The notes: generated from the letters alone by a model not told the origin. A DNA stretch of 64,000 bases from Rhizobiaceae bacterium (GCA_025698895.1 JAILWO010000001.1:1585001-1649000), one strand, 5' to 3'; counted from the stretch's first letter, positions 17,525-26,074 are shown. Program-made: numbers and translations.

Positions 17525-19000
17525 ATGGGAACCCATGTTTCGCGTACGGTCGCGGAAGGCGTCGCCTTCATGAACCTGATCGACGGCAGGTCGGTCGACG
17601 CCCTTTCGGGGCGCCGCATCGACGTCGCCTGCCCGTCCGACGGCAGGGTCTTCGCGTCGATCCCGGCCTCGGCTGAGGCGGATGTGGATGCCGCCGTCGC
17701 CGCCGCGCGCCGCGCCTTCGAGAACGGTCCGTGGAGTCGCATGGCGCCGGCCGATCGCGGACGCTGCCTCACGCGTCTGGGTCTGCTGATCGAAAGAAAC
17801 GCCGAGGAACTTGCCGCGCTGGAATCGCGCGATACCGGCAAGCCGGTCCGCCAGGGCCGCGCCGACGTGACCGCCACCATGCGCTACTACGAGTTCTATG
17901 GCGGCGCCGCCGACAAGATCCATGGCGACACGATACCGTTCCTCGACGGCTACACGGCGATGACCCTGCGCGAGCCCCATGGCGTGGTGGCCGGCATCGT
18001 TCCCTGGAACTACCCGCTGCAGATCCTGGCGCGGGTGGCGGGTGCCGCGCTCGCCATGGGCAACACGCTGGTGGTCAAGCCGGCCGAGGATGCCTCGCTG
18101 ACCGCGATCCGAATCGCGGAACTCGCACTCGAGGCCGGCTTCCCGGCCGGCGTCTTCAATGTCTTGACGGGATATGGCGCCGAGGCGGGAGCCGCGCTTT
18201 CGGCTCACCCGGACATCGACTATGTCACCTTCACCGGATCGCCGCCGACAGGGGCCGCGATCCAGGCCGCCGCCGCCCGCAACAATCGCGGCGCCACGAT
18301 GGAGCTTGGCGGCAAGTCGCCGCAGATCGTCTTCGCGGACGCCGATCTGGACGCCGCGCTGCCGGTTCTCGTCAACGCGATCATCCAGAATGGCGGCCAG
18401 ACCTGCTCGGCCGGCAGCCGTATCCTGATCGAGCGCCCGGCCTACGACCGGGTCGCCACAGCGCTGGCCGAGCGTTTCTCCGCGCTTGTCGCGGGACCGC
18501 ATGACGCCGATCTCGATCTCGGCGCGCTGATCAACGCCAGGCAGAAGGACCGGGTTGCCGGCATGGTCGCGGCGGCCGAGCAGGCCGGCGTCGAGGTCCT
18601 GGCGCGCGGTTCGGTGGACCATGACGCGCCGAAGGAAGGCTTCTATTTCGCCCCGGTTCTGTTCGGCGCCGTCGATCCGGCGCTTGAACTCGCCCGCGAG
18701 GAGGTGTTTGGCCCGGTGCTGGCCCTGTTCGCCTTCGACGACGAGGCCGACGCAATCCGTCTTGCCAACGCGACCGATTACGGGCTTGTCGCCGGCGTGT
18801 GGACCCGCGACGGGGCCCGCCAGCACAGGGTCGCCAAACGCGTGCGGGCAGGGCAGGTCTTCGTCAACGGCTATGGCGCCGGCGGCGGCATCGAACTGCC
18901 CTTCGGCGGATTCCGCAAATCCGGCCATGGCCGCGAGAAGGGCTTCGAGGCGCTGTACGACATGAGCGCGACCAAGACCGTCGTGTTCAATCACGGGTAA
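17525..19000 (+). CDS. NAD(P)-dependent aldehyde dehydrogenase
   Basis: 491 residues of the ALDH superfamily, about the size of betaine/gamma-aminobutyraldehyde dehydrogenases. It shows GIVPWNYPLQ (~160), VVKPAEDASL, the FTGSPPTGA coenzyme turn (~238), the general-base Glu in MELGGKSPQIVF (~260) and the nucleophilic Cys in NGGQTCSAGSR (~294), with EEVFGPV near 393. Start ATG 17525 follows GGAAG. An SDR dehydrogenase begins 10 bp after the stop, so the pair probably oxidises an alcohol and its aldehyde in sequence. The substrate cannot be assigned from sequence. Confidence 0.9.
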   Translation: MGTHVSRTVAEGVAFMNLIDGRSVDALSGRRIDVACPSDGRVFASIPASAEADVDAAVAAARRAFENGPWSRMAPADRGRCLTRLGLLIERNAEELAALESRDTGKPVRQGRADVTATMRYYEFYGGAADKIHGDTIPFLDGYTAMTLREPHGVVAGIVPWNYPLQILARVAGAALAMGNTLVVKPAEDASLTAIRIAELALEAGFPAGVFNVLTGYGAEAGAALSAHPDIDYVTFTGSPPTGAAIQAAAARNNRGATMELGGKSPQIVFADADLDAALPVLVNAIIQNGGQTCSAGSRILIERPAYDRVATALAERFSALVAGPHDADLDLGALINARQKDRVAGMVAAAEQAGVEVLARGSVDHDAPKEGFYFAPVLFGAVDPALELAREEVFGPVLALFAFDDEADAIRLANATDYGLVAGVWTRDGARQHRVAKRVRAGQVFVNGYGAGGGIELPFGGFRKSGHGREKGFEALYDMSATKTVVFNHG

Positions 19001-19010
19001 GGAAAAGCAT

Positions 19011-19760
19011 ATGGGACGTCTGGCAGAAAAGGTGGCCATCATCACGGGCGGCGCTTCCGGCTTCGGGGAAGGGATGGCGCGGCGCTTCGCCGAGGAGGGC
19101 GCGCGCGTCATCGTCGCCGACCTCGATGGGGCCGGTGCCGATCGCGTCGCGCGCGAGATCGGCGAGGCCGCCCATTCGGTCAGGGCGGACGTGTCTCGCC
19201 GCGCCGACATGGATGATCTGGTCGCCGCCGCCGAGCAGAAGTTCGGCCGCGTCGACGTCATGGTCAACAATGCCGGCGTCACCCATGTGAACGGCGACAT
19301 GCTCAAGGTCGACGAGGAAACCTTCGACCGCATCGTGGCTGTCAACATGAAGGCGATCTATCACGCCGCTCTCGCCGTTGTGCCCCTCATGGGGCGCCAG
19401 GGCGGCGGCTCCATCATCACAACCGCGTCGACGGCCGGCCTGAGGCCGAGGCCCGGGCTCACCTGGTACAACGCGTCCAAGGGCTGGGCGATCACGGCCA
19501 CCAAGTCTATGGCGGTCGAGCTTGCCCCGAAGGGAATCCGCGTCAACTGCCTGTGCCCGGTCGCCGGCGAGACCGGCATGCTGGCTCAGTTCATGGGCGA
19601 GGACACGCCCGAAAAGCGCGCCCTTTTCCGGGCGTCCATTCCGCTCGGACGCCTCTCCACGCCGCTCGACATCGCCAATGCCGCGTTGTGGCTGGCCTCC
19701 GACGAGGCGGAATTCATCACCGGCGTGGCGCTGGAGGTAGACGGCGGCCGCTGCATCTGA
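19011..19760 (+). CDS. Short-chain dehydrogenase/reductase
   Basis: 249 residues, classical SDR. It has the TGGASGFGEGMA cofactor motif (~12-23), NNAG (~85), a Ser in TTASTAG (~138) and the catalytic YNASK (~151). The acidic residue ending the second strand (ADLD) suggests NAD rather than NADP. The C-terminus GVALEVDGGRCI is typical of FabG-like members. It is co-transcribed with the aldehyde dehydrogenase upstream (10-bp gap, GGAAAAG ribosome site). Substrate unknown. Confidence 0.9.
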   Translation: MGRLAEKVAIITGGASGFGEGMARRFAEEGARVIVADLDGAGADRVAREIGEAAHSVRADVSRRADMDDLVAAAEQKFGRVDVMVNNAGVTHVNGDMLKVDEETFDRIVAVNMKAIYHAALAVVPLMGRQGGGSIITTASTAGLRPRPGLTWYNASKGWAITATKSMAVELAPKGIRVNCLCPVAGETGMLAQFMGEDTPEKRALFRASIPLGRLSTPLDIANAALWLASDEAEFITGVALEVDGGRCI

Positions 19761-19764
19761 GCGG

Positions 19765-20013
19765 TCAGTCGCCGTCGTCCTTGACCTCGGCCTCGGGCCG
19801 ATCATCTCCCTGCGCGACTTCCCGATGCCACTTGCCGTCGGCGTCCTGGTAGGAGATTTCGCGGGTCCTGCCGCCGATCTGGTGCTCGGCCGCGACCCGG
19901 CGTGCGGCCGCCAGCGCCTCGTCATGGGTCGAGAAGGTCTCGGAATAGACGCCGTTGGAGCAGTAGGCCCAGCCGCCGTCATGCTGGACCACTTCGTAGA
20001 TAACATCCGTCAT
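19765..20013 (-). CDS. DUF2188-like small protein
   Basis: 82 residues. The core YEVVQHDGGWAYCSNGVYSE, then FSTHDEALAAARRVAAEHQ matches the DUF2188 pattern (a short beta sheet followed by a helix), with a charged acidic C-terminal tail (DDRPEAEVKDDGD). The function of the family is unknown. The ATG overlaps the stop of a 52-codon gene upstream (ATGA), suggesting coupled translation. It is convergent with the SDR gene, 4 bp apart. Confidence 0.7.
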   Translation of the reverse strand: MTDVIYEVVQHDGGWAYCSNGVYSETFSTHDEALAAARRVAAEHQIGGRTREISYQDADGKWHREVAQGDDRPEAEVKDDGD

Positions 20014-20168
20014 GGCGAACGCTTCGCCGTCGCCGTCCGGCGCTGGGCGGGCCGGCGGGCCGATGTCTTGGGCCGTGCGGGTGCCGGCGCGGGCGCGGTC
20101 TTCGCGCTGGGGCTGGTCAGCCACCGCCACGCCGCCAGGGCGAGAGCCGTGAAGATGAGCTTGCGCAT
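20010..20168 (-). CDS. Small membrane-anchored or secreted protein
   Basis: 52 residues. A good ribosome site (GGGAGG) stands 7 bp before ATG 20168. The product has a basic start and a short hydrophobic segment (MRKLIFTALALAAWRWLT), then an Ala-Pro repeat region (TAPAPAPARPKT) and a basic tail. The stop overlaps the ATG of the DUF2188-like gene. The ribosome site and coupling argue that it is real. There is no recognised family, and the hydrophobic segment could be a signal or a single anchor. Confidence 0.5.
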   Translation of the reverse strand: MRKLIFTALALAAWRWLTSPSAKTAPAPAPARPKTSARRPAQRRTATAKRSP

Positions 20169-20315
20169 TGCGTGCCTCCCGAGGGAATCATTGGTCGCAT
20201 AAGTCCTGCGGCGCGAATTCGTTCCAGCCCTGCCTGCTTGTGGAATTGGAGCGATTGCGATCTAGATCGGGAAGACGGGAAGCCGCGCAGACGGCCGTTC
20301 GGGAGACGACAGGGC

Positions 20316-21437
20316 ATGACGAAAGTCGCCATTTCGGGCACGGGCGTCTTCACGCCCGAGGAAACCATCACCAATGCCGAACTGGTCGCGGCCTACAACG
20401 AGTATGCCCATCGCCAGAACGCGCTGCATGCCGAGGCGATCACGGCCGGCGAGCCCGAGCCGATGCCCATGTCGTCGGAGGAGTTCATCCTCAAGGCGTC
20501 GGGCATAGAGCGCCGCCGCGTGATGACGCGCACCGGCATCCTCGATCCCGGTGTGATGCATCCGCTCCTGCCCGAGCGGGCCGACGAGGACCTGTCGATC
20601 ATGGCCGAGATATCGGTCAAGGCCGCCGATCAGGCGCTCGAAATGGCCGGCCGCACCGCCGACGACGTCGATGCCGTCATCTGCGCGGCGTCCAATCACG
20701 AACGCCCCTATCCGGCGATCGCGATCGAGGTCCAGCAGGCCCTCGGCATCAAGGGTTTCGCCTTCGACATGAACGTCGCGTGCTCGTCGGCGACCTTCGG
20801 CATCCAGGCGGCCGCCGACATGATCCGGTCCGGATCGGCCCGCGCCATCCTGATGGTCAATCCCGAAATCACCTCGGGCCACCATGAATGGCGTGACCGC
20901 GACTGCCATTTCATCTTCGGCGATGTGTGCACGGCCGTGCTCATGGAACGCGCGGATGCCGCGCGCGACGGCGCCTGGGAGATCGTCTCGACGCGGCTCC
21001 TGACCGAGTTCTCCAACAACATCCGCAACAACAACGGCTTTCTGCGCCGCACCCGCGAGGGTCACATGACCGACCGCCGCGACATGCAATTCTACCAGGA
21101 GGGTCGCAAGGTCTTCAAACAGGTCGTGCCGATGGTCGTCGAGCTGATACGCGGCCATCTGGCGGACGAGGGCGTGGAGCCCTCTTCCCTGTCCCGGCTG
21201 TGGCTCCACCAGGCCAACCGCAACATGAACGACCTGATCGGCGAGAAGGTGCTTGGCCGCAGGCCGGAACCGGGCGAGCAGCCCAACGTGCTGCAGGACT
21301 ATGCCAACACCTCGTCGGCCGGTTCGATCATCGCCTTCGCGCGATATTCCAGGGACCTGCCGGCCGGCAGTCTCGGCGTGATCTGCTCCTTCGGCGCGGG
21401 CTATTCCACCGGCAGCGTGATCGTGCGCCGCATGTGA
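20316..21437 (+). CDS. Beta-ketoacyl-ACP synthase III family protein
   Basis: 373 residues, about 50 longer than housekeeping FabH because of an N-terminal insertion after residue 25. The catalytic triad is complete: Cys156 in NVACSSATFG, His298 in WLHQANRNMND, and Asn331 in ANTSSAGS. It condenses acyl-CoA with malonyl-ACP or acts on another acyl carrier. The longer form is known in alphaproteobacteria beside normal FabH, so a specialised acyl chain is possible. Start ATG 20316 follows GACAGGGC. Single gene, ended by a strong hairpin. Confidence 0.85.
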   Translation: MTKVAISGTGVFTPEETITNAELVAAYNEYAHRQNALHAEAITAGEPEPMPMSSEEFILKASGIERRRVMTRTGILDPGVMHPLLPERADEDLSIMAEISVKAADQALEMAGRTADDVDAVICAASNHERPYPAIAIEVQQALGIKGFAFDMNVACSSATFGIQAAADMIRSGSARAILMVNPEITSGHHEWRDRDCHFIFGDVCTAVLMERADAARDGAWEIVSTRLLTEFSNNIRNNNGFLRRTREGHMTDRRDMQFYQEGRKVFKQVVPMVVELIRGHLADEGVEPSSLSRLWLHQANRNMNDLIGEKVLGRRPEPGEQPNVLQDYANTSSAGSIIAFARYSRDLPAGSLGVICSFGAGYSTGSVIVRRM

Positions 21438-21454
21438 GGGCGGACCCGCCCAAA

Positions 21455-21494
21455 AAGAAAAGGACCGGGGGGAGGAGGTCCCGGTCCTTTTCTT
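21455..21494 (+). terminator. Rho-independent terminator with 15-bp perfect stem
   Basis: AAGAAAAGGACCGGG pairs perfectly with CCCGGTCCTTTTCTT across a 10-base loop, 17 bp after the FabH-like stop. The A-rich left and T-rich right flanks make it work in both directions, so it can also end the convergent phasin transcript. Confidence 0.85.
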
Positions 21495-21582
21495 GTTATG
21501 GCCGGCGGGAGGAGGTGCCGGCCTGGCCGCGAACGACGGGAGGAGGATGATCGTTCGGCGGCGTACTTCTTGCCCTAACGGG

Positions 21583-22032
21583 TCAGGCGGCCTTCAGTTC
21601 CGTCATCGCCTTGTCGACGGCGGTCTTGGCCGGCTTGGACAGGTCCTCGGCGGCCTTCGTGGAGGCGGCCTGCATCTCCTTGGCCTGTTCCAGGGTCATT
21701 TCCATGCGCTGGCGCAGGAAGGCGGTCTGGAGTTCGAGCACTTCCGAGAACGACTTGGCGGCGATCAGCTTCTCCATGTGGGAGAAATTGGCCTCGGCAT
21801 TGGCGCGCATGGCCGCGATCGTCTTGAGCGTCAGGTCGGCGCTGACCGAACGGGCGGTCTCATACGTCGTCTCGATGGTCTTCTGGGCCTCTTCGGCGCC
21901 CGCCTTCAGCTTGGCGTAGGTCTCCTTCGACTGCTCGACGCTCTTCTCGGTGAAGTTGCGGAGCTGGTCCACTGCGGCAGTGGTGTCGAAAGCGGCCATT
22001 TCGATCGTGTCGGTTTTGGCGGTCTTGCTCAT
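21583..22032 (-). CDS. phaP: Phasin family protein
   Basis: 149 residues, mostly amphipathic helix: AFDTTAAVDQLRNFTEKSVEQ, a central AKLKAGAEEAQKTIETTYETA, and the conserved FLRQRMEMTLEQAKEM block. Phasins coat polyhydroxybutyrate granules. Start ATG 22032 follows AAGGACAGC; the longer frame to 22110 reads through the probable promoter. Two TGC-N3-GCR motifs lie 75-105 bp upstream. Its neighbour cbrA in divergent orientation matches the phaP1-cbrA arrangement I recall in Sinorhizobium meliloti. With acetoacetyl-CoA synthetase nearby, it suggests an active storage-polymer cycle. Confidence 0.88.
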   Translation of the reverse strand: MSKTAKTDTIEMAAFDTTAAVDQLRNFTEKSVEQSKETYAKLKAGAEEAQKTIETTYETARSVSADLTLKTIAAMRANAEANFSHMEKLIAAKSFSEVLELQTAFLRQRMEMTLEQAKEMQAASTKAAEDLSKPAKTAVDKAMTELKAA

Positions 22033-22105
22033 GGTTGCTGTCCTTTCGATGTCTTGAACCGGACGGTTGCCGGCGTTTCGGAAAGACATATAGCGCAAGC
22101 TATTG

Positions 22106-22136
22106 TGCATTGCAACATAAAAGATATTGCATTGCG
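22106..22136. promoter_or_regulatory. Two candidate PhaR sites upstream of phasin
   Basis: TGCATTGCA (22106-22114) and TGCATTGCG (22128-22136) share phase, 22 bp apart or about two helical turns. PhaR repressors of alphaproteobacteria bind TGC-N3-GCA-type palindromes near phasin genes. The first site is a perfect palindrome around the centre; the second has one mismatch. Confidence 0.5.
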
Positions 22137-22227
22137 AAACCAGGGCCTTGGCGCCTGGTTAACCACGCGCGAGGAACACGACTTGTCGAATCGGGCTGTT
22201 TGTGGACGTTTCGGGAGGGTCCTATTA

Positions 22228-22242
22228 TTAATGAAGCGTTAA
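22228..22242. promoter_or_regulatory. CtrA box TTAA-N7-TTAA upstream of cbrA
   Basis: TTAATGAAGCGTTAA, 52 bp before the cbrA ATG, matches the CtrA core exactly. CbrA-type kinases act upstream of DivK and CtrA, so this could be a feedback site. The sequence match is observed; the regulation is inferred. Confidence 0.5.
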
Positions 22243-22293
22243 ATTTCTCGGCGCCCGGGACGGGGTCGGCAAGAACGGGTTCGCGGATACTGC

Positions 22294-25200
22294 ATGGCCA
22301 GGACGGGATATTCCTTCATCGATGTCGCCGCTCTCGATCCCGTGCGCGCCCGTCTCCTGCGCGGCGATGCGATCGTGGTGCTGGCCGCCGGCCTCGATGA
22401 CGTCCTGTGGGCCAACGGGCCGGGCTGCGCGCTGTTCGGCCATGAGGACATTGAATCGATCATGGGCGCGCGATCGGGCCTGACCGCCGCGCAACGCCGG
22501 CAGATCGCCGCTACGCCGGGTTTTCCGCGCATCGGTAGCGGCCGGCGCGTCGTGCTGCGCCTGTCTTCGGGCTTCGGCAGCCGTGCCGCCTCGGTCGAGG
22601 CCGACGAATTGCGCATGCCCGATGGCGAAGTCGCCATCATGCTGGCCTCGCCGGCCGGGCCGGCGGCGGCCCATGAACCGGCGGAGATCGCGGGCCGCGT
22701 CCTCTCCGGCTTCGGTGGCGAGGGCCGCTACGCCGCGCTCGTCGACGGCGCCGGTGCCGTCATCGCCTCGACGCCCGGCTGGTCGGGCCTCGATCTCGAC
22801 ATGCACGCTTTGGCCCGGGACGCGGCGACCGGCGAACCGACCCGCAAGCGCATGGTCAGGGCCGGTGCGCGGTCGCTGCCGATGGGGCTTGCCCGTCTTG
22901 CCGAAACGCCCCCGTGCTTTCTCGTCGTCGTGCTCGACGAGGGGGACTCGGCGGCGGAACGGGCGGGCGGGGGCGCTGAACCGGCCGCCCTGCTTGCGCC
23001 GCTCGAAGATGCGGCGGGTAACGCGGCCGACCTCCCCGATCAGGCCGGTACGGCCGGGCCCGAGGATGTCCCGCCGGTCGCCGGGGACGCCAATCCTGTC
23101 TCGAACGACCACGCCGGACCGGCGCCGGAAGCCGAGGCTCCCACCGTCATGCCCGAGCAGGACAGCCGTTCCTCCGACAGGTCCGTCGACCGGGTCGAGC
23201 CGTCGGCCGGGGCCGAGCCCGCGCCGGCGCATTCCGGTCGCGACGATTGGTATTTCGGCAATGACGACGCGCCCGCCCAACGCAAGCGTCCGGCGATCCG
23301 CTTCGTGTGGCGGACCGATGCGGCCGGTCGCTTCAGTGCGATCTCCTCCGACTTCGCGCGGGCCGTGGGCATGGCCGACACCGATCTGATGGGTCGGACA
23401 TTCGCCGAGGTCGCCGCCGCTCTCGACCTCGACCCGGACCGCACCGTCGCCGCGCTCCTGGAGAGGCGCGACACCTGGTCGGGACGCATGGTCTATTGGC
23501 CGATCGCCGGGACGCGGCTCAGGGTGCCGGTCGACCTCGCGGCCCTGCCGACCTATTCGCGCGAGCGCGAGTTCGAGGGCTTTCGCGGCTTCGGCGTCGC
23601 GCGCATGGCCGATATCGTCGAATATGCCGATGCGTCCGACGGTGATGCCCCTTCCGCCGGGACGGATGCGCCCGCCGCTACAGAGGACGCGGCCGCCGAA
23701 CCGGACCCGTTTCAGGGCGAGAGGCCCGCGATCGCGGTCGCGCCTGGCCCCGACCGGCGTGAAACCGACAAGGTCGTCCGGCTGGCCGAGCGGCGGTCCG
23801 AACCAGCCCGGACGCTCAGCCCCGTCGAGACCAACGCCTTTCGCGAGATCGGCGACCGGCTGAAGAAATTCGCCGGAGACGACGGCGAAACCGGATCGGC
23901 CGCGCAGGCGTCGGCGCCCCCGCATGCCGCCGATCACGGACCGGTCGACGCCATCGAGGCCATCCCGGCCTCTGTCGACACTGGACCCGCCGAAGACGAG
24001 CCGACGGCGGAGGTGGCCGACGAAGAGGCTTCCGCCCCGCCATTGGGCGAGGACGACGCCGTCATAGGCGAGCGTGATGGCGAGGAGATCGTGGTGCGCG
24101 CCGACGCTCCCGTTTCGCCGGAACCGGGGGACGCGCAACCTGTCGACCATGACGACGTAGCGGCCGGCGATGATGCCGAAACGCCGGAAGTGGTCCAGGC
24201 GACCGATGACGACGCCGACGCGGCGGAGGCGGCCGAACCGGCCGGCGACGACGAAAGCGTGGTTGTCGACGGCGAGGCGTATGACGGGCCTGCCGCCGAT
24301 GACGCCGAAACGCCGGAAGTGGTCCAGGCGGCCGATGACGACGCCGGAACGGCCGAGGCGGCCGGACCGGCCAGCGACGAGGAAAGCGTGGTTGTCGAGG
24401 GCGGGGCGTATGACGGGCCTGCCGTCGAGGCGTTATTCTCCGAGCCGCCGCCCGAGGCCGATCGCGAGGCGCCGGGCGGACACGTTCCGGCGGCCTTCCA
24501 CCTGCCGGCCGCCGATGTCGCGGACGACGTGGCGATCCTGTCGAGGCTTCCGCTGCCGCTTCTGGTCCATTCCGGCGACGTGCTCCATTTCGCCAATCGG
24601 GAGTTTCTCGACCTCACCGGCTACGAAAATCTCGACCGCCTGTCGGAGGCGGGCGGGCTGGACGCGCTGATCGCCGGCACGGTCGAGCCCGCCGAGACGG
24701 TCGACAGGGGCCGCATGCTCCGCATTCGTACCGCCGCCGGCGAGGAGTTCGCCGCCGAGGGGCATCTCCAGTCCGTGCCGTGGCGCGGCGGCAAGGCGCT
24801 CCTTCTGGCGCTGCGCATGGCCGGCCCCGCCGAGTCCGGCGATGACGACGAGGACGGCGACGATCCGGTCGAGCTCCGCGCCAGGCTGGCTGAAATGCGC
24901 GCCATCGTCGACACAGCCACCGACGGACTGGTCATCGTCGAGCCCGACGGCGAGATCCGCTCGATCAGCCGGCCGGCCGAGGCGCTGTTCGGCTTCGACG
25001 CGGCCGACGTGAAGGGCAAGCCCTTCGCCTCGCTGTTCGCGCTGGAGAGCCAGCGCGCGGTGCGGGACTATCTCGAGGGCCTGCGCGAGCCGGGCGTCGC
25101 AAGCGTGCTCAATGACGGGCGTGAGGTGATCGGCCGCGAGGCGCAGGGCCGCTTCATTCCGATGTTCATGACGATGGGGCGCTTGTCGGGAGGCGGTTTC

Positions 25201-25989
25201 TGCGCGGTGCTGCGCGACATCACGCAGTGGAAGCGGGCCGAAGAGGAACTGACCCAGGCCAAGTCGCAGGCCGAGCGGGCCTCGTCGCAGAAATCCGACT
25301 TCCTGGCGCGCATCAGCCACGAGATCAGGACGCCGCTGAACGCCATCATCGGCTTTTCGGAACTGATGATGGACGAGAAGTTCGGGCCGATCGGCTCGGA
25401 ACGCTATCGCGACTATCTGCGCGACATCAACCGGTCCGGAAACCACGTGCTGGACCTCGTCAACGACCTGCTCGACATCTCCAAGATCGAGGCCGGCGAG
25501 CAGGAGATGAGCTACGAGGCGGTGTCGCTCAACGAGACGCTGACCGAAACCGTGGCGCTGATGCAGCCGCAGGCCAACCGCGAACGCGTCATCATCCGCT
25601 CCAGCTTCTCCGCGCGCCTGCCCGAAATCGTCGCCGACCTGCGTTCGATCCGCCAGATCGCGCTCAACCTACTGTCCAATGCGGTGCGCTACACGCCGGC
25701 CGGCGGCCAGGTCATCATCTCCACGGCCTACGAGGCGTCGGGAGATGTCGTCATGCGCGTGCGTGACACCGGCATCGGCATGACGCAGGCCGAAATCGAG
25801 CAGGCGCTGAAGCCGTTTCGCCGCATCAACGCCTTGAAACGGCAGCGCAATGACGGCACGGGGCTGGGACTGCCGCTCACCAAGGCGATGGTCGAGGCCA
25901 ATCGCGCCCGTTTCGCGATCAGTTCCACGCCCGGCGAAGGCACCCTCGTGGAAGTGACCTTTCCGTCGACGCGGGTCCTGGCGAGCTGA
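22294..25989 (+). CDS. cbrA: PdhS-family sensor histidine kinase CbrA
   Basis: 1231 residues. There is no signal or membrane segment, so it is cytosolic. PAS-like domains lie near 336-440, 746-840 and 870-985, separated by long acidic Ala/Glu/Asp-rich linkers. HisKA has His1009 in FLARISHEIRTPLNAIIGFS, followed by the PdhS/PleC/DivJ signature FGPIGSERYRDYLRDI; the N-box is near 1125, DTGIGM near 1159 and GTGLGLPL near 1189. All ATP-binding motifs are intact. In rhizobia such kinases set DivK and hence CtrA activity, affecting division, motility and exopolysaccharide. The name rests on the kinase family plus phasin adjacency. A 129-bp tandem duplication lies in the linker. Confidence 0.8.
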   Translation: MARTGYSFIDVAALDPVRARLLRGDAIVVLAAGLDDVLWANGPGCALFGHEDIESIMGARSGLTAAQRRQIAATPGFPRIGSGRRVVLRLSSGFGSRAASVEADELRMPDGEVAIMLASPAGPAAAHEPAEIAGRVLSGFGGEGRYAALVDGAGAVIASTPGWSGLDLDMHALARDAATGEPTRKRMVRAGARSLPMGLARLAETPPCFLVVVLDEGDSAAERAGGGAEPAALLAPLEDAAGNAADLPDQAGTAGPEDVPPVAGDANPVSNDHAGPAPEAEAPTVMPEQDSRSSDRSVDRVEPSAGAEPAPAHSGRDDWYFGNDDAPAQRKRPAIRFVWRTDAAGRFSAISSDFARAVGMADTDLMGRTFAEVAAALDLDPDRTVAALLERRDTWSGRMVYWPIAGTRLRVPVDLAALPTYSREREFEGFRGFGVARMADIVEYADASDGDAPSAGTDAPAATEDAAAEPDPFQGERPAIAVAPGPDRRETDKVVRLAERRSEPARTLSPVETNAFREIGDRLKKFAGDDGETGSAAQASAPPHAADHGPVDAIEAIPASVDTGPAEDEPTAEVADEEASAPPLGEDDAVIGERDGEEIVVRADAPVSPEPGDAQPVDHDDVAAGDDAETPEVVQATDDDADAAEAAEPAGDDESVVVDGEAYDGPAADDAETPEVVQAADDDAGTAEAAGPASDEESVVVEGGAYDGPAVEALFSEPPPEADREAPGGHVPAAFHLPAADVADDVAILSRLPLPLLVHSGDVLHFANREFLDLTGYENLDRLSEAGGLDALIAGTVEPAETVDRGRMLRIRTAAGEEFAAEGHLQSVPWRGGKALLLALRMAGPAESGDDDEDGDDPVELRARLAEMRAIVDTATDGLVIVEPDGEIRSISRPAEALFGFDAADVKGKPFASLFALESQRAVRDYLEGLREPGVASVLNDGREVIGREAQGRFIPMFMTMGRLSGGGFCAVLRDITQWKRAEEELTQAKSQAERASSQKSDFLARISHEIRTPLNAIIGFSELMMDEKFGPIGSERYRDYLRDINRSGNHVLDLVNDLLDISKIEAGEQEMSYEAVSLNETLTETVALMQPQANRERVIIRSSFSARLPEIVADLRSIRQIALNLLSNAVRYTPAGGQVIISTAYEASGDVVMRVRDTGIGMTQAEIEQALKPFRRINALKRQRNDGTGLGLPLTKAMVEANRARFAISSTPGEGTLVEVTFPSTRVLAS
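24169..24426 (+). repeat. In-frame tandem duplication, 2 x 129 bp, inside cbrA
   Basis: Two adjacent 43-codon units begin DDAETPEVVQA and end YDGPA or YDGPAV. They differ at scattered positions, for example TDDDADAAEA versus ADDDAGTAEA. Length is an exact multiple of three, so the acidic linker between PAS regions is lengthened without a frame change. Confidence 0.9.
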
Positions 25990-26021
25990 CGACCGAGCCC
26001 GAAGCCTGGTCACAGGAGCAC

Positions 26022-26038
26022 TTTAGAACCATTCTAAA
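26022..26038. promoter_or_regulatory. Iron control element (Irr box)
   Basis: TTTAGAACCATTCTAAA is a perfect 7-3-7 inverted repeat and fits the rhizobial ICE motif bound by Irr (TTTAGAA-N3-TTCTAAA). It lies 138 bp before the ferric SBP start and about 37 bp upstream of the best promoter candidate, a position more typical of activation than of blocking the promoter. Confidence 0.8.
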
Positions 26039-26074
26039 CTATTGTTTTCACTTCACTTCCCTCTAAAGTTTTCC

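Noticed and set aside
22228-24150. 640-codon open frame on the minus strand opposite cbrA
   Set aside because: It is Arg/Gly-rich with no recognisable motif, no ribosome site, and sits opposite a clear kinase gene. Long antisense frames are expected in GC-rich DNA. The same reasoning removes the frames at 9830-11611 and 2663-3862.
24169-24426. Possible CRISPR or variable-number array in the repeat-rich stretch
   Set aside because: There are only two units, without spacers, fully in frame within a kinase gene. It is a protein-coding duplication.
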